Source: Chryseobacterium panacisoli (GTDB taxonomy: Bacteria; Bacteroidota; Bacteroidia; Flavobacteriales; Weeksellaceae). From it: DNA of 64,000 nt. This document shows positions 14,933 through 22,579 of the stretch, in pieces. Numbering within the stretch: the stretch's first letter is position 1; each line of letters begins with the position of its first letter. Under the pieces are notes generated by a model. The model was not told the DNA's origin. It saw nothing but the letters and a program-made list of their open reading frames with translations, and made no database searches. The stretch lies in assembly GCF_008274625.1 (NCBI RefSeq), contig NZ_VTRU01000007.1, positions 62,001 through 126,000 of the forward strand, given 5' to 3'. Made by a program: the position numbers and the translations under genes.

Positions 14933-15737
14933 AGGAATGGCAAAAGATACCCTAGATATCCTTGCTAAAAAATATTATATAAACGAACACAACGAAAAAA
15001 TAAATATAGAAAACGAGCTGGAAATCAGTAAAAAACAAACCGCTCTTTTCACTCCGGAAAGACTTTCAGAAATGATAGAATCCTCAATGCCGAAAACCGA
15101 TTTTGAAACACAGTTTGAAACAAGGAACTGCAGTTCCTTAAAAGCAATTTTACAATTAGCTGAAGAAGAAGATCAGGGAAAAATAATGTGTCTGAACTTC
15201 GCGTCAGCAAAAAATCCCGGAGGTGGATTTATCAACGGAGCTGAAGCACAGGAAGAAAGTCTCGCAAGAACTTCCGGATTGTATGAAAGCCTTCTTCAGG
15301 CCTGGGATTATTATACAACTCACCGCGCGATGGAATCCTGTTTTTATACTGATACAATGATTTACAGCCCGAAAGTTCCGGTTTTCAGGAAAGATAAAGG
15401 AGAATTGCTGCCTAAACCAGTTCTGTGTAATTTCATCACCTCTCCGGCAGTCAATGCAGGGGTGGTAAAACGTCAGGAACCGGAAAGAGAATATGAAATT
15501 CTCCCCGCAATGGATGTCAGAATGGATAAAATGCTTTCGCTGGCTTTACATGAAGGAAATGAAGTTTTAATATTAGGAGCATGGGGCTGTGGAGTGTTCA
15601 GAAACGATCCCAAAGAAATTGCAGGATTGTTTAAAAAGCATTTTCAGGGAAAATATAAAAATAAATTTAAAAGAGTGGTTTTCGCAGTGCTTACAAAGAA
15701 AGAAGAAATGCTGGGACCGTTTGAGGAAATACAATGA
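14922..15737 (+). CDS. TIGR02452-family PARG-like macrodomain (poly-ADP-ribose glycohydrolase-like)
   Basis: The 271-residue protein has the bacterial PARG-like signature CLNFASAKNPGGGF with AQEESLARTSGLY just after it, giving the GGG loop (residues 100-102) and the catalytic-type Gln110-Glu111-Glu112. It is followed by CFYTDTMIYSPKVPVFR, NFITSPAVNAG, and LILGAWGCGVFRNDP. Such enzymes hydrolyse O-glycosidic ADP-ribose bonds. The ATG at 14922 overlaps the previous gene by 11 bp; an alternative ATG at 14937 has an AAAGGA just before it. The end overlaps the next gene by 4 bp (ATGA), showing tight coupling. Confidence 0.88.
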   Translation: MTNKGMAKDTLDILAKKYYINEHNEKINIENELEISKKQTALFTPERLSEMIESSMPKTDFETQFETRNCSSLKAILQLAEEEDQGKIMCLNFASAKNPGGGFINGAEAQEESLARTSGLYESLLQAWDYYTTHRAMESCFYTDTMIYSPKVPVFRKDKGELLPKPVLCNFITSPAVNAGVVKRQEPEREYEILPAMDVRMDKMLSLALHEGNEVLILGAWGCGVFRNDPKEIAGLFKKHFQGKYKNKFKRVVFAVLTKKEEMLGPFEEIQ

Positions 15738-16369
15738 ATATTAAATTAAAAAAATATAAAGAACAAGAACAGGATTGGCCTCAAGAAGGGTATCATATCA
15801 TGGCTCAGTATGATGATGAGAAGATTATTGTTTATCAATCCTATAGAAAAGAAATAGGAGAATTCGCTGTTAAAAACCAATTTTTTGGTGGAGGTTTCAG
15901 TCTCGAAAGAATGACCTGGATAAAGCCTAATTTTCTTTGGATGATGTATCGCAATGGCTGGGGAAGAAAAGAAGGTCAGGAATATGTTTTAGCAATTCAT
16001 CTGAAAAAAGATGCATTTAGAGAATATCTGGAAAATGCTGTAAATTCCTCTTACAATAATAAGCTTGAAATCTCAAGAAAAGAATGGCAGACTCAGGTGA
16101 AAGAATCCTCTGTGAGGTTGCAGTGGGATCCGGATCATGATCCATTTGGAAATAAATTGCAACGAAGAGCAATACAAATAGGTTTGCGAAATGAATTTAC
16201 CCGTTCTTTTGCCAAAGACGATATTATTTTAATTGAAAACATTTCAGATTTTGTGAAAGAACAATATCAGTTTGTCTTAAATGATGATTTGTATAACCTT
16301 ATCGTTCCGGAAGAAAAGCCATTATTATTTGATGATGAGGTTTTAAACAAAAAGCTCAATCTAAAATGA
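15734..16369 (+). CDS. DUF4291 family protein
   Basis: The 211-residue protein shows the DUF4291 pattern: IMAQYDDEKIIVYQSYRKEIGEFAV, then LERMTWIKPNFLWMMYRNGWGRKEGQEYVLAI, RKEWQTQVKESSVRLQWDPDHDP, and RRAIQIGLRNEF. No signal peptide or membrane segment is present. Its biochemical role is not known to me. The conserved Tyr, Arg, Trp and Gln clusters look like an enzyme pocket. It overlaps both neighbours by 4 bp, between the PARG-like and MacroD-type genes, so it almost certainly works in the same ADP-ribose pathway. Confidence 0.85.
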   Translation: MNIKLKKYKEQEQDWPQEGYHIMAQYDDEKIIVYQSYRKEIGEFAVKNQFFGGGFSLERMTWIKPNFLWMMYRNGWGRKEGQEYVLAIHLKKDAFREYLENAVNSSYNNKLEISRKEWQTQVKESSVRLQWDPDHDPFGNKLQRRAIQIGLRNEFTRSFAKDDIILIENISDFVKEQYQFVLNDDLYNLIVPEEKPLLFDDEVLNKKLNLK

Positions 16370-16872
16370 AAATTGAATTAATAAAAGGAGACATCACAAA
16401 GATCCACGCCGATGCAATTGTCAACGCAGCCAATTCCTCCTTACTTGGTGGAGGCGGAGTTGATGGAGCCATTCACAGAGCAGGAGGTCCACAGATACTG
16501 GAAGAATGCAGAGCGATCAGAAACAGACAAGGTAAATGCAATACAGGAGAAGCTGTTGTAACGACTGCGGGAAATCTATCTGCAAAATATGTTATTCATA
16601 CTGTTGGCCCGGTTTGGAATAACAATAAAGAAAAAGAATCAAAACTTTTGGCAACTTGTTATTATAATTCGTTGAAATTAGCAGAAAGCCTCGGGGTAAA
16701 GACGATTGCTTTTCCCAATATCAGTACAGGAGTATACAGATTTCCAAAAGATCTGGCAGGAAAGATTGCTGTAGATGAAGTCAGAAAATTTAAATCAGAT
16801 GTCATTGAGAAAGTTATTTTTGTTTGCTTTGATGATGAAAATGAAATGATTTACAAAAAACTATTAGATTAA
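16366..16872 (+). CDS. MacroD-type macrodomain, O-acetyl-ADP-ribose deacetylase-like
   Basis: The 168-residue protein matches MacroD/YmdB: IELIKGDITKIHADAIVNAANSSLLGGGGVDGAIHRAGG, then CRAIR, CNTGEAVVTTAGNL, YVIHTVGPVW, and SISTGVYRFP-like FPNISTGVYRFP. The Asn-Ala-Ala-Asn motif, GGGGVDGAI loop and STGVYG-like loop are all intact, which predicts catalytic competence toward O-acetyl-ADP-ribose or mono-ADP-ribosyl esters on Asp/Glu. It sits 4 bp before the Sir2 gene, whose product would make O-acetyl-ADP-ribose, a classical pairing. Confidence 0.95.
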   Translation: MKIELIKGDITKIHADAIVNAANSSLLGGGGVDGAIHRAGGPQILEECRAIRNRQGKCNTGEAVVTTAGNLSAKYVIHTVGPVWNNNKEKESKLLATCYYNSLKLAESLGVKTIAFPNISTGVYRFPKDLAGKIAVDEVRKFKSDVIEKVIFVCFDDENEMIYKKLLD

Positions 16873-16876
16873 ACCA

Positions 16877-17563
16877 ATGAAAAAACTAACCATATTAAGC
16901 GGTGCAGGAATAAGTGCCGAAAGCGGAATAAAAACCTTCAGAGACGGAGACGGACTCTGGGAAAATCATAATGTAACGGATGTAGCAAGTCCGGAAGGAT
17001 GGCGAAAAGACAGAGCTTTAGTGCTTGAATTTTATAATCAGAGAAGACGCCAGCTTCATGAAGTACAACCCAACGAAGCGCATCACTTACTGGCCGAGCT
17101 GGAAAAACATTTCGATGTTCAGGTCGTTACCCAGAATATTGATGACCTTCACGAAAGAGCAGGATCTACCAATATCCTTCATATCCACGGAGAACTGTTC
17201 AAATCATGCTCATGCAATAATAAAAGCTTGATTTATGACCAAAAAGAGGACATCAATATCGGGGATAAAGCAGAAGACGGGGCGCAATTAAGACCTTTTA
17301 TCGTTTGGTTCGGGGAAGATGTTCCATTGTATCAGACGGCAAGAGAAATCGTCAAAGAATCAGATATTTTACTGGTTATCGGTACTTCTTTACAGGTATA
17401 TCCGGCAGCCGGACTGATTCATGATATCAAAGATGACTGTCTTTTAATCGTTATCAATCCTAATGAAACTGGATTTGGATACGGACAGAGAGCCGTTGTC
17501 ATGAAAGAAACAGCAACCCAGGGAATGAAACTGTTATTTGATAAACTGGTAAACCTTGCCTGA
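16877..17563 (+). CDS. Sir2-family NAD-dependent protein deacylase
   Basis: The 228-residue protein has GAGISAESGIKTFR (residues 9-22), TQNIDDLHERAG (85-96), the catalytic His104 in HIHGEL, and LRPFIVWFGEDVP plus VIGTSLQVYPAAGL. These are the CobB/SIRT5-like core motifs. The zinc knuckle is unusual: one Cys-x-Cys (111, 113) is present, but the second pair is absent, and the position before the GAQLRP motif where relatives have GDxCExG reads GDKAEDG. Sirtuins consume NAD+ to remove acyl groups, giving O-acyl-ADP-ribose. Some class members instead work as ADP-ribosyltransferases with macrodomain partners, so this should be kept in mind here. Confidence 0.92.
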   Translation: MKKLTILSGAGISAESGIKTFRDGDGLWENHNVTDVASPEGWRKDRALVLEFYNQRRRQLHEVQPNEAHHLLAELEKHFDVQVVTQNIDDLHERAGSTNILHIHGELFKSCSCNNKSLIYDQKEDINIGDKAEDGAQLRPFIVWFGEDVPLYQTAREIVKESDILLVIGTSLQVYPAAGLIHDIKDDCLLIVINPNETGFGYGQRAVVMKETATQGMKLLFDKLVNLA

Positions 17564-18504
17564 TGGAAAATAAAGTAAAAGCAGGAATCATGGGCGTCTG
17601 CATAGGAGACGCTCTTGGTGTTCCTGTAGAATTTAAAAAAAGAGAAGATTTAAAACGTTTTCCGGTAACCAAAATGCTAGAATACATGTCCTGGAATCAA
17701 CCCAAAGGAACCTGGAGTGATGACAGCTCTCTTACACTTTGTCTTGCTGAAGAACTTACCAAGGGATATGATCTGGAAAATATAGGACAAAGCTTTGTAA
17801 AATGGAATAAATATGGCCATTGGACCGCCCATGGAAGGCTTTTCGATATAGGAGGAACAACAAGACATGCCTTGGCGAGATTAATTAAAGGTGAAAGTGC
17901 CAGGTTTTCAGGAAATATTTTTGAGGAAGATAACGGGAATGGTTCTCTGATGAGGATTCTTCCCCTTGCTTTTTATCTTGAAAATGAAAATGATATTCAA
18001 AAGCTTTATCTTACAGTAAAAGAGGTCTCAGCAATAACTCATGGCCATTTCCGGTCTATTTTTGCTTGTTTCATCTATGTACTTTTTGCGATCGAATTAT
18101 TAAAAGGTAAGGACAAAACAGAAGCGTATACTTATACACAAAAATCAGCGTTGAAATATGCAGAAGAACAGATATTTAACCCAAAAGAAATTGAGCTTTT
18201 TAATAGAGTTTTAAAAAATGATATTTCCGAATATCCCGAAGATGAAATCAAAAGTGGCGGATATGTTCTTCACAGCCTGGAAGCTTCTTTATGGTGTTTT
18301 CTCAACTCTGAAAGCTATTCTGAAGCAGTTTTGAAAGCGGTAAACCTCGGAGAAGATACGGATACCACCGGAGCCATCACAGGAGGAATTGCCGGAATTT
18401 ATTATGGATATGAAAATATTCCTGAAGAATGGATTACGGAGCTGGTGAGGAAAGATGATATTGAAGCATTATGTGAGAAATTACACCAAAAATTAATGAA
18501 GTAA
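17563..18504 (+). CDS. ADP-ribosylglycohydrolase (DraG/ARH family)
   Basis: The 313-residue protein shows the ARH fold motifs: GIMGVCIGDALGVPVEF, the metal-binding GTWSDDSSLTLCLAE (the SDD site), GNGSLMRILPLAFYL, ITHGHFRSIFACF, and the C-terminal metal motif GEDTDTTGAITGGIAG. These bind two Mg2+ ions and hydrolyse ADP-ribose from arginine, serine or nucleic-acid ends, depending on subgroup. Its ATG shares one base with the Sir2 stop codon. All key acidic residues seem intact, so activity is expected; target choice is not readable. Confidence 0.95.
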   Translation: MENKVKAGIMGVCIGDALGVPVEFKKREDLKRFPVTKMLEYMSWNQPKGTWSDDSSLTLCLAEELTKGYDLENIGQSFVKWNKYGHWTAHGRLFDIGGTTRHALARLIKGESARFSGNIFEEDNGNGSLMRILPLAFYLENENDIQKLYLTVKEVSAITHGHFRSIFACFIYVLFAIELLKGKDKTEAYTYTQKSALKYAEEQIFNPKEIELFNRVLKNDISEYPEDEIKSGGYVLHSLEASLWCFLNSESYSEAVLKAVNLGEDTDTTGAITGGIAGIYYGYENIPEEWITELVRKDDIEALCEKLHQKLMK

Positions 18505-18514
18505 AACACAAACC

Positions 18515-19057
18515 ATGAACGAAATAGAAAAGAAAAAAATAAGTAAATTTTTAAGCCTGATCTTACGGCATCAGCCCGAAAGTATAGGACTTTCGCTGGA
18601 TGAAAACGGATGGGCAGATATAGAAGAGCTGAGAGGAAAATCTGCCAAAAAGAGAATATATTTTACTGCCGAAGAACTGGATGAGGTAGTAGAAACCAAT
18701 AATAAAAAGCGCTTTGCTTTTAATGAAGATAAAACCATGATCAGGGCAAGTCAGGGCCATTCTATAGATATAGATCTGGCTTTGGAAACAAAACAACCCC
18801 CTGAATTTCTTTATCACGGAACTGCAGAAGGTAATATCATATCCATTTTAGAAAAAGGAATTGAAAAAAGAACCCGTCAGCATGTACACTTAAGCGCTGA
18901 TAAAGAGACTGCTACAAAGGTCGGAATGAGACACGGCAAACCTGTGATTCTTACTATCAGAACCGGAACCATGCATCAGGACGGGTTATCTTTCTATCAG
19001 TCTGCAAACGGAGTATGGCTGACAGATTTTGTAGATGCAAAATACATTTCGAAGTAA
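18515..19057 (+). CDS. kptA: RNA 2'-phosphotransferase (KptA/Tpt1)
   Basis: The 180-residue protein matches KptA: SKFLSLILRHQPESIGLSLDENGW with Arg18-His19, FAFNEDKTMIRASQGHS with Arg77, LYHGTAEGNI with His101, and EKRTRQHVHLS with the distal Arg. All four catalytic positions of Tpt1 are present. The enzyme uses NAD+ to take a 2'-phosphate off RNA, yielding ADP-ribose 1'',2''-cyclic phosphate and nicotinamide. Some KptA proteins also ADP-ribosylate 5'-phosphate ends of nucleic acid. No RNA ligase or cyclic phosphodiesterase is seen in the operon, but macrodomain phosphatase candidates are. Confidence 0.95.
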   Translation: MNEIEKKKISKFLSLILRHQPESIGLSLDENGWADIEELRGKSAKKRIYFTAEELDEVVETNNKKRFAFNEDKTMIRASQGHSIDIDLALETKQPPEFLYHGTAEGNIISILEKGIEKRTRQHVHLSADKETATKVGMRHGKPVILTIRTGTMHQDGLSFYQSANGVWLTDFVDAKYISK

Positions 19058-19058
19058 A

Positions 19059-19790
19059 ATGAAAAGAACATTAGTAATAGGAGACATTCACGGAGGATTT
19101 AAAGCCTTACAACAGGCTCTTGAAAGAGCTGAAGTCACGGAAAATGACCAACTGATTTTCCTCGGAGATTATGTAGACGGCTGGAGTGAATCTTCTGAAA
19201 TTATTAAACTTTTAATAGAAATTTCCGAAAGGCAGGAATGTATTTTCATCAAAGGAAACCATGATGCCTGGTGTGAAGATTGGCTGTCCTTTGGGCAAAA
19301 TCCCGATGTATGGCTATTCAATGGCGGAAAAAGTACTGTGGAAAGCTATGCTGATTATTTCCCGGAAGATCTGGATCTTCACCTGGAATTCTTTCAAAGG
19401 ATGAAAAACTATCACATTGACGATCAGAACCGACTGTTTATTCATGCAGGATATGCTTCCATGCACGGGCCGGAAAAAGAAGTCTATTCCAGCAATTACC
19501 GTTGGGACAGAACACTCTGGGAAACTGCTGTGGCAATGGATAAAAAACTGGAAAAGAATTCAGAGCTGTATCCTAAGAGACTGCTTTTGTACAAAGAAAT
19601 ATTTATCGGACATACGCCCACTCTTGATATTGGTATTACAACACCTGCCAACAAAGCCAATGTCTGGAATATGGATACCGGTGCAGCCTATACCGGAGCA
19701 TTATCAATCATGGATATTAATTCCAAAGAATTCTGGCAAAGCGATCCGCTTCCCTCCTTATACCCAAATGAAAAAGGAAGAAATTTATAG
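19059..19790 (+). CDS. PPP-type metallophosphoesterase
   Basis: The ATG at 19059 is used, one base after the kptA stop and directly before the first catalytic strand RTLVIGDIHGGF. The 243-residue protein shows the PPP signature GDIHG, LGDYVDG, IKGNHDAW, FIHAGYASM and FIGHTPT, each in order, as in ApaH/PrpE-like bacterial phosphatases. These use two metals to cleave phosphoesters in proteins, Ap4A-type dinucleotides or nucleic-acid ends. As the last gene of the ADP-ribose operon it may act on a phosphorylated RNA end or on a nucleotide by-product. The substrate is unknown. Confidence 0.9.
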   Translation: MKRTLVIGDIHGGFKALQQALERAEVTENDQLIFLGDYVDGWSESSEIIKLLIEISERQECIFIKGNHDAWCEDWLSFGQNPDVWLFNGGKSTVESYADYFPEDLDLHLEFFQRMKNYHIDDQNRLFIHAGYASMHGPEKEVYSSNYRWDRTLWETAVAMDKKLEKNSELYPKRLLLYKEIFIGHTPTLDIGITTPANKANVWNMDTGAAYTGALSIMDINSKEFWQSDPLPSLYPNEKGRNL

Positions 19791-19907
19791 ATTTAAATAG
19801 CCCTTACTGGTTTTCAAAATTGGTGGGGGTTTTAATTTTAAAAGCAATTTTGCAGTTTCATATCTTTCTCTTTCATAAAAGATGGCTACTTTTAAAGTCT
19901 GAAAAAT

Positions 19908-21641
19908 ATGACTTCAATGAAACTGAAATACCTTTTACTCACCCTGAGTTCTACCTTATTTTTTGCTCAAAAATCATTTCAGACCCCATTTGAAAAAGGG
20001 AGTGGCAATCAGACTGTTACCTATGACGAAATGAATAGCTACTATCAGGATCTGGCTAAAAACTTCAATACCATTCAGTACCTTAAAAAAGGAGAAGACG
20101 ATAACGGAAAAGCTATTTATGTGGTGGTTTATAATCCTTTTCCTGAAAAAGATCTTGAAAAATTAAGAAAAGATAAAGCCATTCTCTTCGTCAATAACGG
20201 AATTCACCCCGGAGAACCGGATGGAATAGATGCAACCATGATGCTGATGAGAGATCTTGCTTCTAAAAAGATCAAAACACCACAGAATTTTATTATCGCT
20301 GCTATCTCAGCATATAATGTGAGTGGAATGCTCAACAGAGGATCTTACTCCAGGGCCAATCAGAATGGGCCGGAACAATATGGTTTCAGAGGAAATGCAA
20401 GGAATTATGACCTGAACAGAGACTTTATTAAAGCAGATTCCAAAAATGCCAGAAGCTTTCAGGAAATCTACCAATGGTTACAACCAGATGTATTTATAGA
20501 TAACCATGTAAGCAACGGAGCAGATTATCAATATACATTCACCTATATTTCAACCTTTAAAGAACGCCTTGGAAAAACATTGGGAGCTTATTTTTACAAT
20601 GATTATCAGGCTAAAAATCTTGAGGATATGAAAAAACTGGGGTATGAAAGTACTCCTTATGTCAATATTCATGGTGATGTTCCTGAAGTAGGATTTGCTT
20701 CTTTTGAAGACTCTCCAAGATATTCCACAGGATATACTTCTCTTTTCAACTCCTTAGGGACTGTCCCTGAAACCCATATGTTAAAACCTTATGATAAAAG
20801 AGTAGATGCTACTTACAAATATATGTTGGTAAACCTGCAGAATTTAGATAAAGAGTACCACAAAATAAAACAGCTCCGTATTGAAAATTTAAAACAATAT
20901 CAGGCGGGAAAACAATATGGAATCCGTTGGAAAATAGATTCCACTAAGTTCTCTACCATGGATTTTAAAGGCTATGAAGGAAAATATAAACCCAGCGAAG
21001 TTTCCCGGAAACCCAGGCTTTATTATGACAGAAACAAACCTTTTACAAAGAATATAAAACTTTTTACTACTGCAGTTCCAACAGGATATATTACCATTCC
21101 TAAATATTATGTGATTCCACAGTCTCAATATCGTGTTATCGAAGAATTTAAAAGAAACAAGATTCAGATGAAGCCGGTTCAGAAAGACAGTACTGTAACG
21201 GTGGAGTCCTATACAATCAAAGACTTTAAAACTGTTAAAAACCCTTATGAAGGTCACTATCTGCATTTTGAAACTACCGTAGACACTTCCCGTAAGGATA
21301 TGACATTTTCTGCTGGGGATTATTTGGTTGCCACCAATCAGCCTGGTGTAAAATATATCATAGAAACCCTTGAGCCTGAGGCGTTAGACTCATTTTTCAA
21401 CTGGAATTTCTTCGATGGGATTTTAGCTCAGAAAGAATATTATTCTGCCTATATTTTTGAAGATACCGCAGCTGAACTGCTGAAAAAAGATAAAAAAATG
21501 AAAGAAGCTTTTGAAAAAGCAAAATTATCCGATAAAAAGCTTTCCGAGGATGGAGAGTCCCAATTGGATTGGGTGTACAGGCATTCCCCTTATTTTGAAG
21601 AAAGGACTTTCAGACAATACCCTGTTTATAGGGTGTTGTAG
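19908..21641 (+). CDS. Secreted M14-family zinc carboxypeptidase-like protein
   Basis: The 577-residue protein has a signal peptide (MKLKYLLLTLSSTLFFAQ, from the second Met at 19917; ATG 19908 would add three residues). The M14 zinc site is readable as NNGIHPGEPDG (His and Glu ligands) and FIDNHVSNGAD (third ligand His), with substrate-side motifs NARNYDLNRDF and PETHML. Around residue 380 a second domain with no family I can name continues to the C-terminus. There is no T9SS sorting domain, so it may act in the periplasm. It is separated from the upstream ADP-ribose operon by a gap of about 117 bp and is probably independent. Confidence 0.85.
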   Translation: MTSMKLKYLLLTLSSTLFFAQKSFQTPFEKGSGNQTVTYDEMNSYYQDLAKNFNTIQYLKKGEDDNGKAIYVVVYNPFPEKDLEKLRKDKAILFVNNGIHPGEPDGIDATMMLMRDLASKKIKTPQNFIIAAISAYNVSGMLNRGSYSRANQNGPEQYGFRGNARNYDLNRDFIKADSKNARSFQEIYQWLQPDVFIDNHVSNGADYQYTFTYISTFKERLGKTLGAYFYNDYQAKNLEDMKKLGYESTPYVNIHGDVPEVGFASFEDSPRYSTGYTSLFNSLGTVPETHMLKPYDKRVDATYKYMLVNLQNLDKEYHKIKQLRIENLKQYQAGKQYGIRWKIDSTKFSTMDFKGYEGKYKPSEVSRKPRLYYDRNKPFTKNIKLFTTAVPTGYITIPKYYVIPQSQYRVIEEFKRNKIQMKPVQKDSTVTVESYTIKDFKTVKNPYEGHYLHFETTVDTSRKDMTFSAGDYLVATNQPGVKYIIETLEPEALDSFFNWNFFDGILAQKEYYSAYIFEDTAAELLKKDKKMKEAFEKAKLSDKKLSEDGESQLDWVYRHSPYFEERTFRQYPVYRVL

Positions 21642-21739
21642 GGGATTTTTATAAAAATTTGGATTATTTTTGTTTTTTATGGCGATTTGTTTATCAATTT
21701 GTTTATTTTTTTATTAAATTAGTGTGAAAATAAAACACT

Positions 21740-22528
21740 ATGAAACAAATTTATCAATTCGTAACGCTGCTGTGCTTTGTACCAATAGGTTTGCTGGCAC
21801 AATATTCTCAAAGTTTTGATTCGGCAACAATGCCTGCCGACTGGACAGTCATTAACGGAGGAGATCCCGGAACCTGGGAAACCTGGGATTCCTATGATTC
21901 CTCATTCAATGCTCCGCATTCAGGAACTCATTTTCTGGGATTGGAATATGGCAGCACTGCCCATGATGATTATGTCATTAGTCCTGCTATAGTGGTGACT
22001 GCCGGAGTATCAGATAAGCTTACTTTCTGGGCAAGAAACAGAGGAGCCGGGCTTGCAGAGACGGTGGATATAAAAATATCAACAACAACGCCTACCGTCG
22101 CAGGGCTTACCAATACACTTGCTGCAGCAGTAAAACCTCCTACTTCATGGAATCAGTATACATATGATCTGACTCCTTATGTAGGGCAAACCATCTATAT
22201 CGCTTTCTATTCCACAACTGAAGACGTCTGGTTTATCGGGATAGATGATTTCCAGATTTCAGCAAACAATCTATCGGTTTCTGATGTAAAAGCGGATAAC
22301 AGCCGGGCGTCTATCTATCCAAATCCGGTGAAAGATAACTTATACATCAAAAATAAAACGAAGATCTCCGAAATCAATATCTACGATTTTAATGGAAAGC
22401 TGGTGAAAAAAGAAATGATGAACTCAGAAAACGGATCTGTAAATGTAAGTGAATTGGCAGCAGGAAATTATATTGTAAAAGTCAAAGATAAAGAGACCGA
22501 GAAAGGCTATAAAATTATTAAGAAATAA
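21740..22528 (+). CDS. Choice-of-anchor-J protein with type IX secretion sorting domain
   Basis: The 262-residue protein starts with a signal peptide ending near LLAQ. It carries a MAM/choice-of-anchor-J beta-sandwich (SQSFDSATMPADWTVINGGDPGTW ... DDYVISPAIVV ... YTYDLTPYVGQTIYIAFYSTTEDVWFIGIDDFQI). The C-terminal 80 residues are a type A T9SS sorting signal (SIYPNPVKDNLYI ... INIYDFNGKLV ... NVSELAAGNYIVKVKDKE). It is therefore exported by the type IX system and attached to or released from the cell surface. The binding target is unknown. It has its own promoter region and terminator. Confidence 0.9.
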   Translation: MKQIYQFVTLLCFVPIGLLAQYSQSFDSATMPADWTVINGGDPGTWETWDSYDSSFNAPHSGTHFLGLEYGSTAHDDYVISPAIVVTAGVSDKLTFWARNRGAGLAETVDIKISTTTPTVAGLTNTLAAAVKPPTSWNQYTYDLTPYVGQTIYIAFYSTTEDVWFIGIDDFQISANNLSVSDVKADNSRASIYPNPVKDNLYIKNKTKISEINIYDFNGKLVKKEMMNSENGSVNVSELAAGNYIVKVKDKETEKGYKIIKK

Positions 22529-22547
22529 CAATTTTTATAATAGAATC

Positions 22548-22577
22548 AAAAAGACGTTTCAATTGAAACGTCTTTTT
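22548..22577. terminator. Bidirectional terminator between convergent genes
   Basis: AAAAAGACGTTTC and GAAACGTCTTTTT form a perfect stem around AATT, with A and T runs on both sides. Confidence 0.9.
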
Positions 22578-22579
22578 AT

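Noticed and set aside
9337..19790. Island as a recently acquired mobile element
   Set aside because: Base composition and codon style look like the flanks; no integrase, tRNA junction, direct repeats or transposase are seen at either end.
19801..19907. Possible terminator after the PPP phosphatase gene
   Set aside because: Only weak and interrupted complementarity is seen, so the end of the long operon cannot be fixed from sequence.
21721..21738. GTGT-GAAAATAAA-ACAC before the choice-of-anchor-J gene as a fifth regulator site
   Set aside because: Spacing between half-sites is 9 instead of 7 and the flanks do not match; left out of the operator set.
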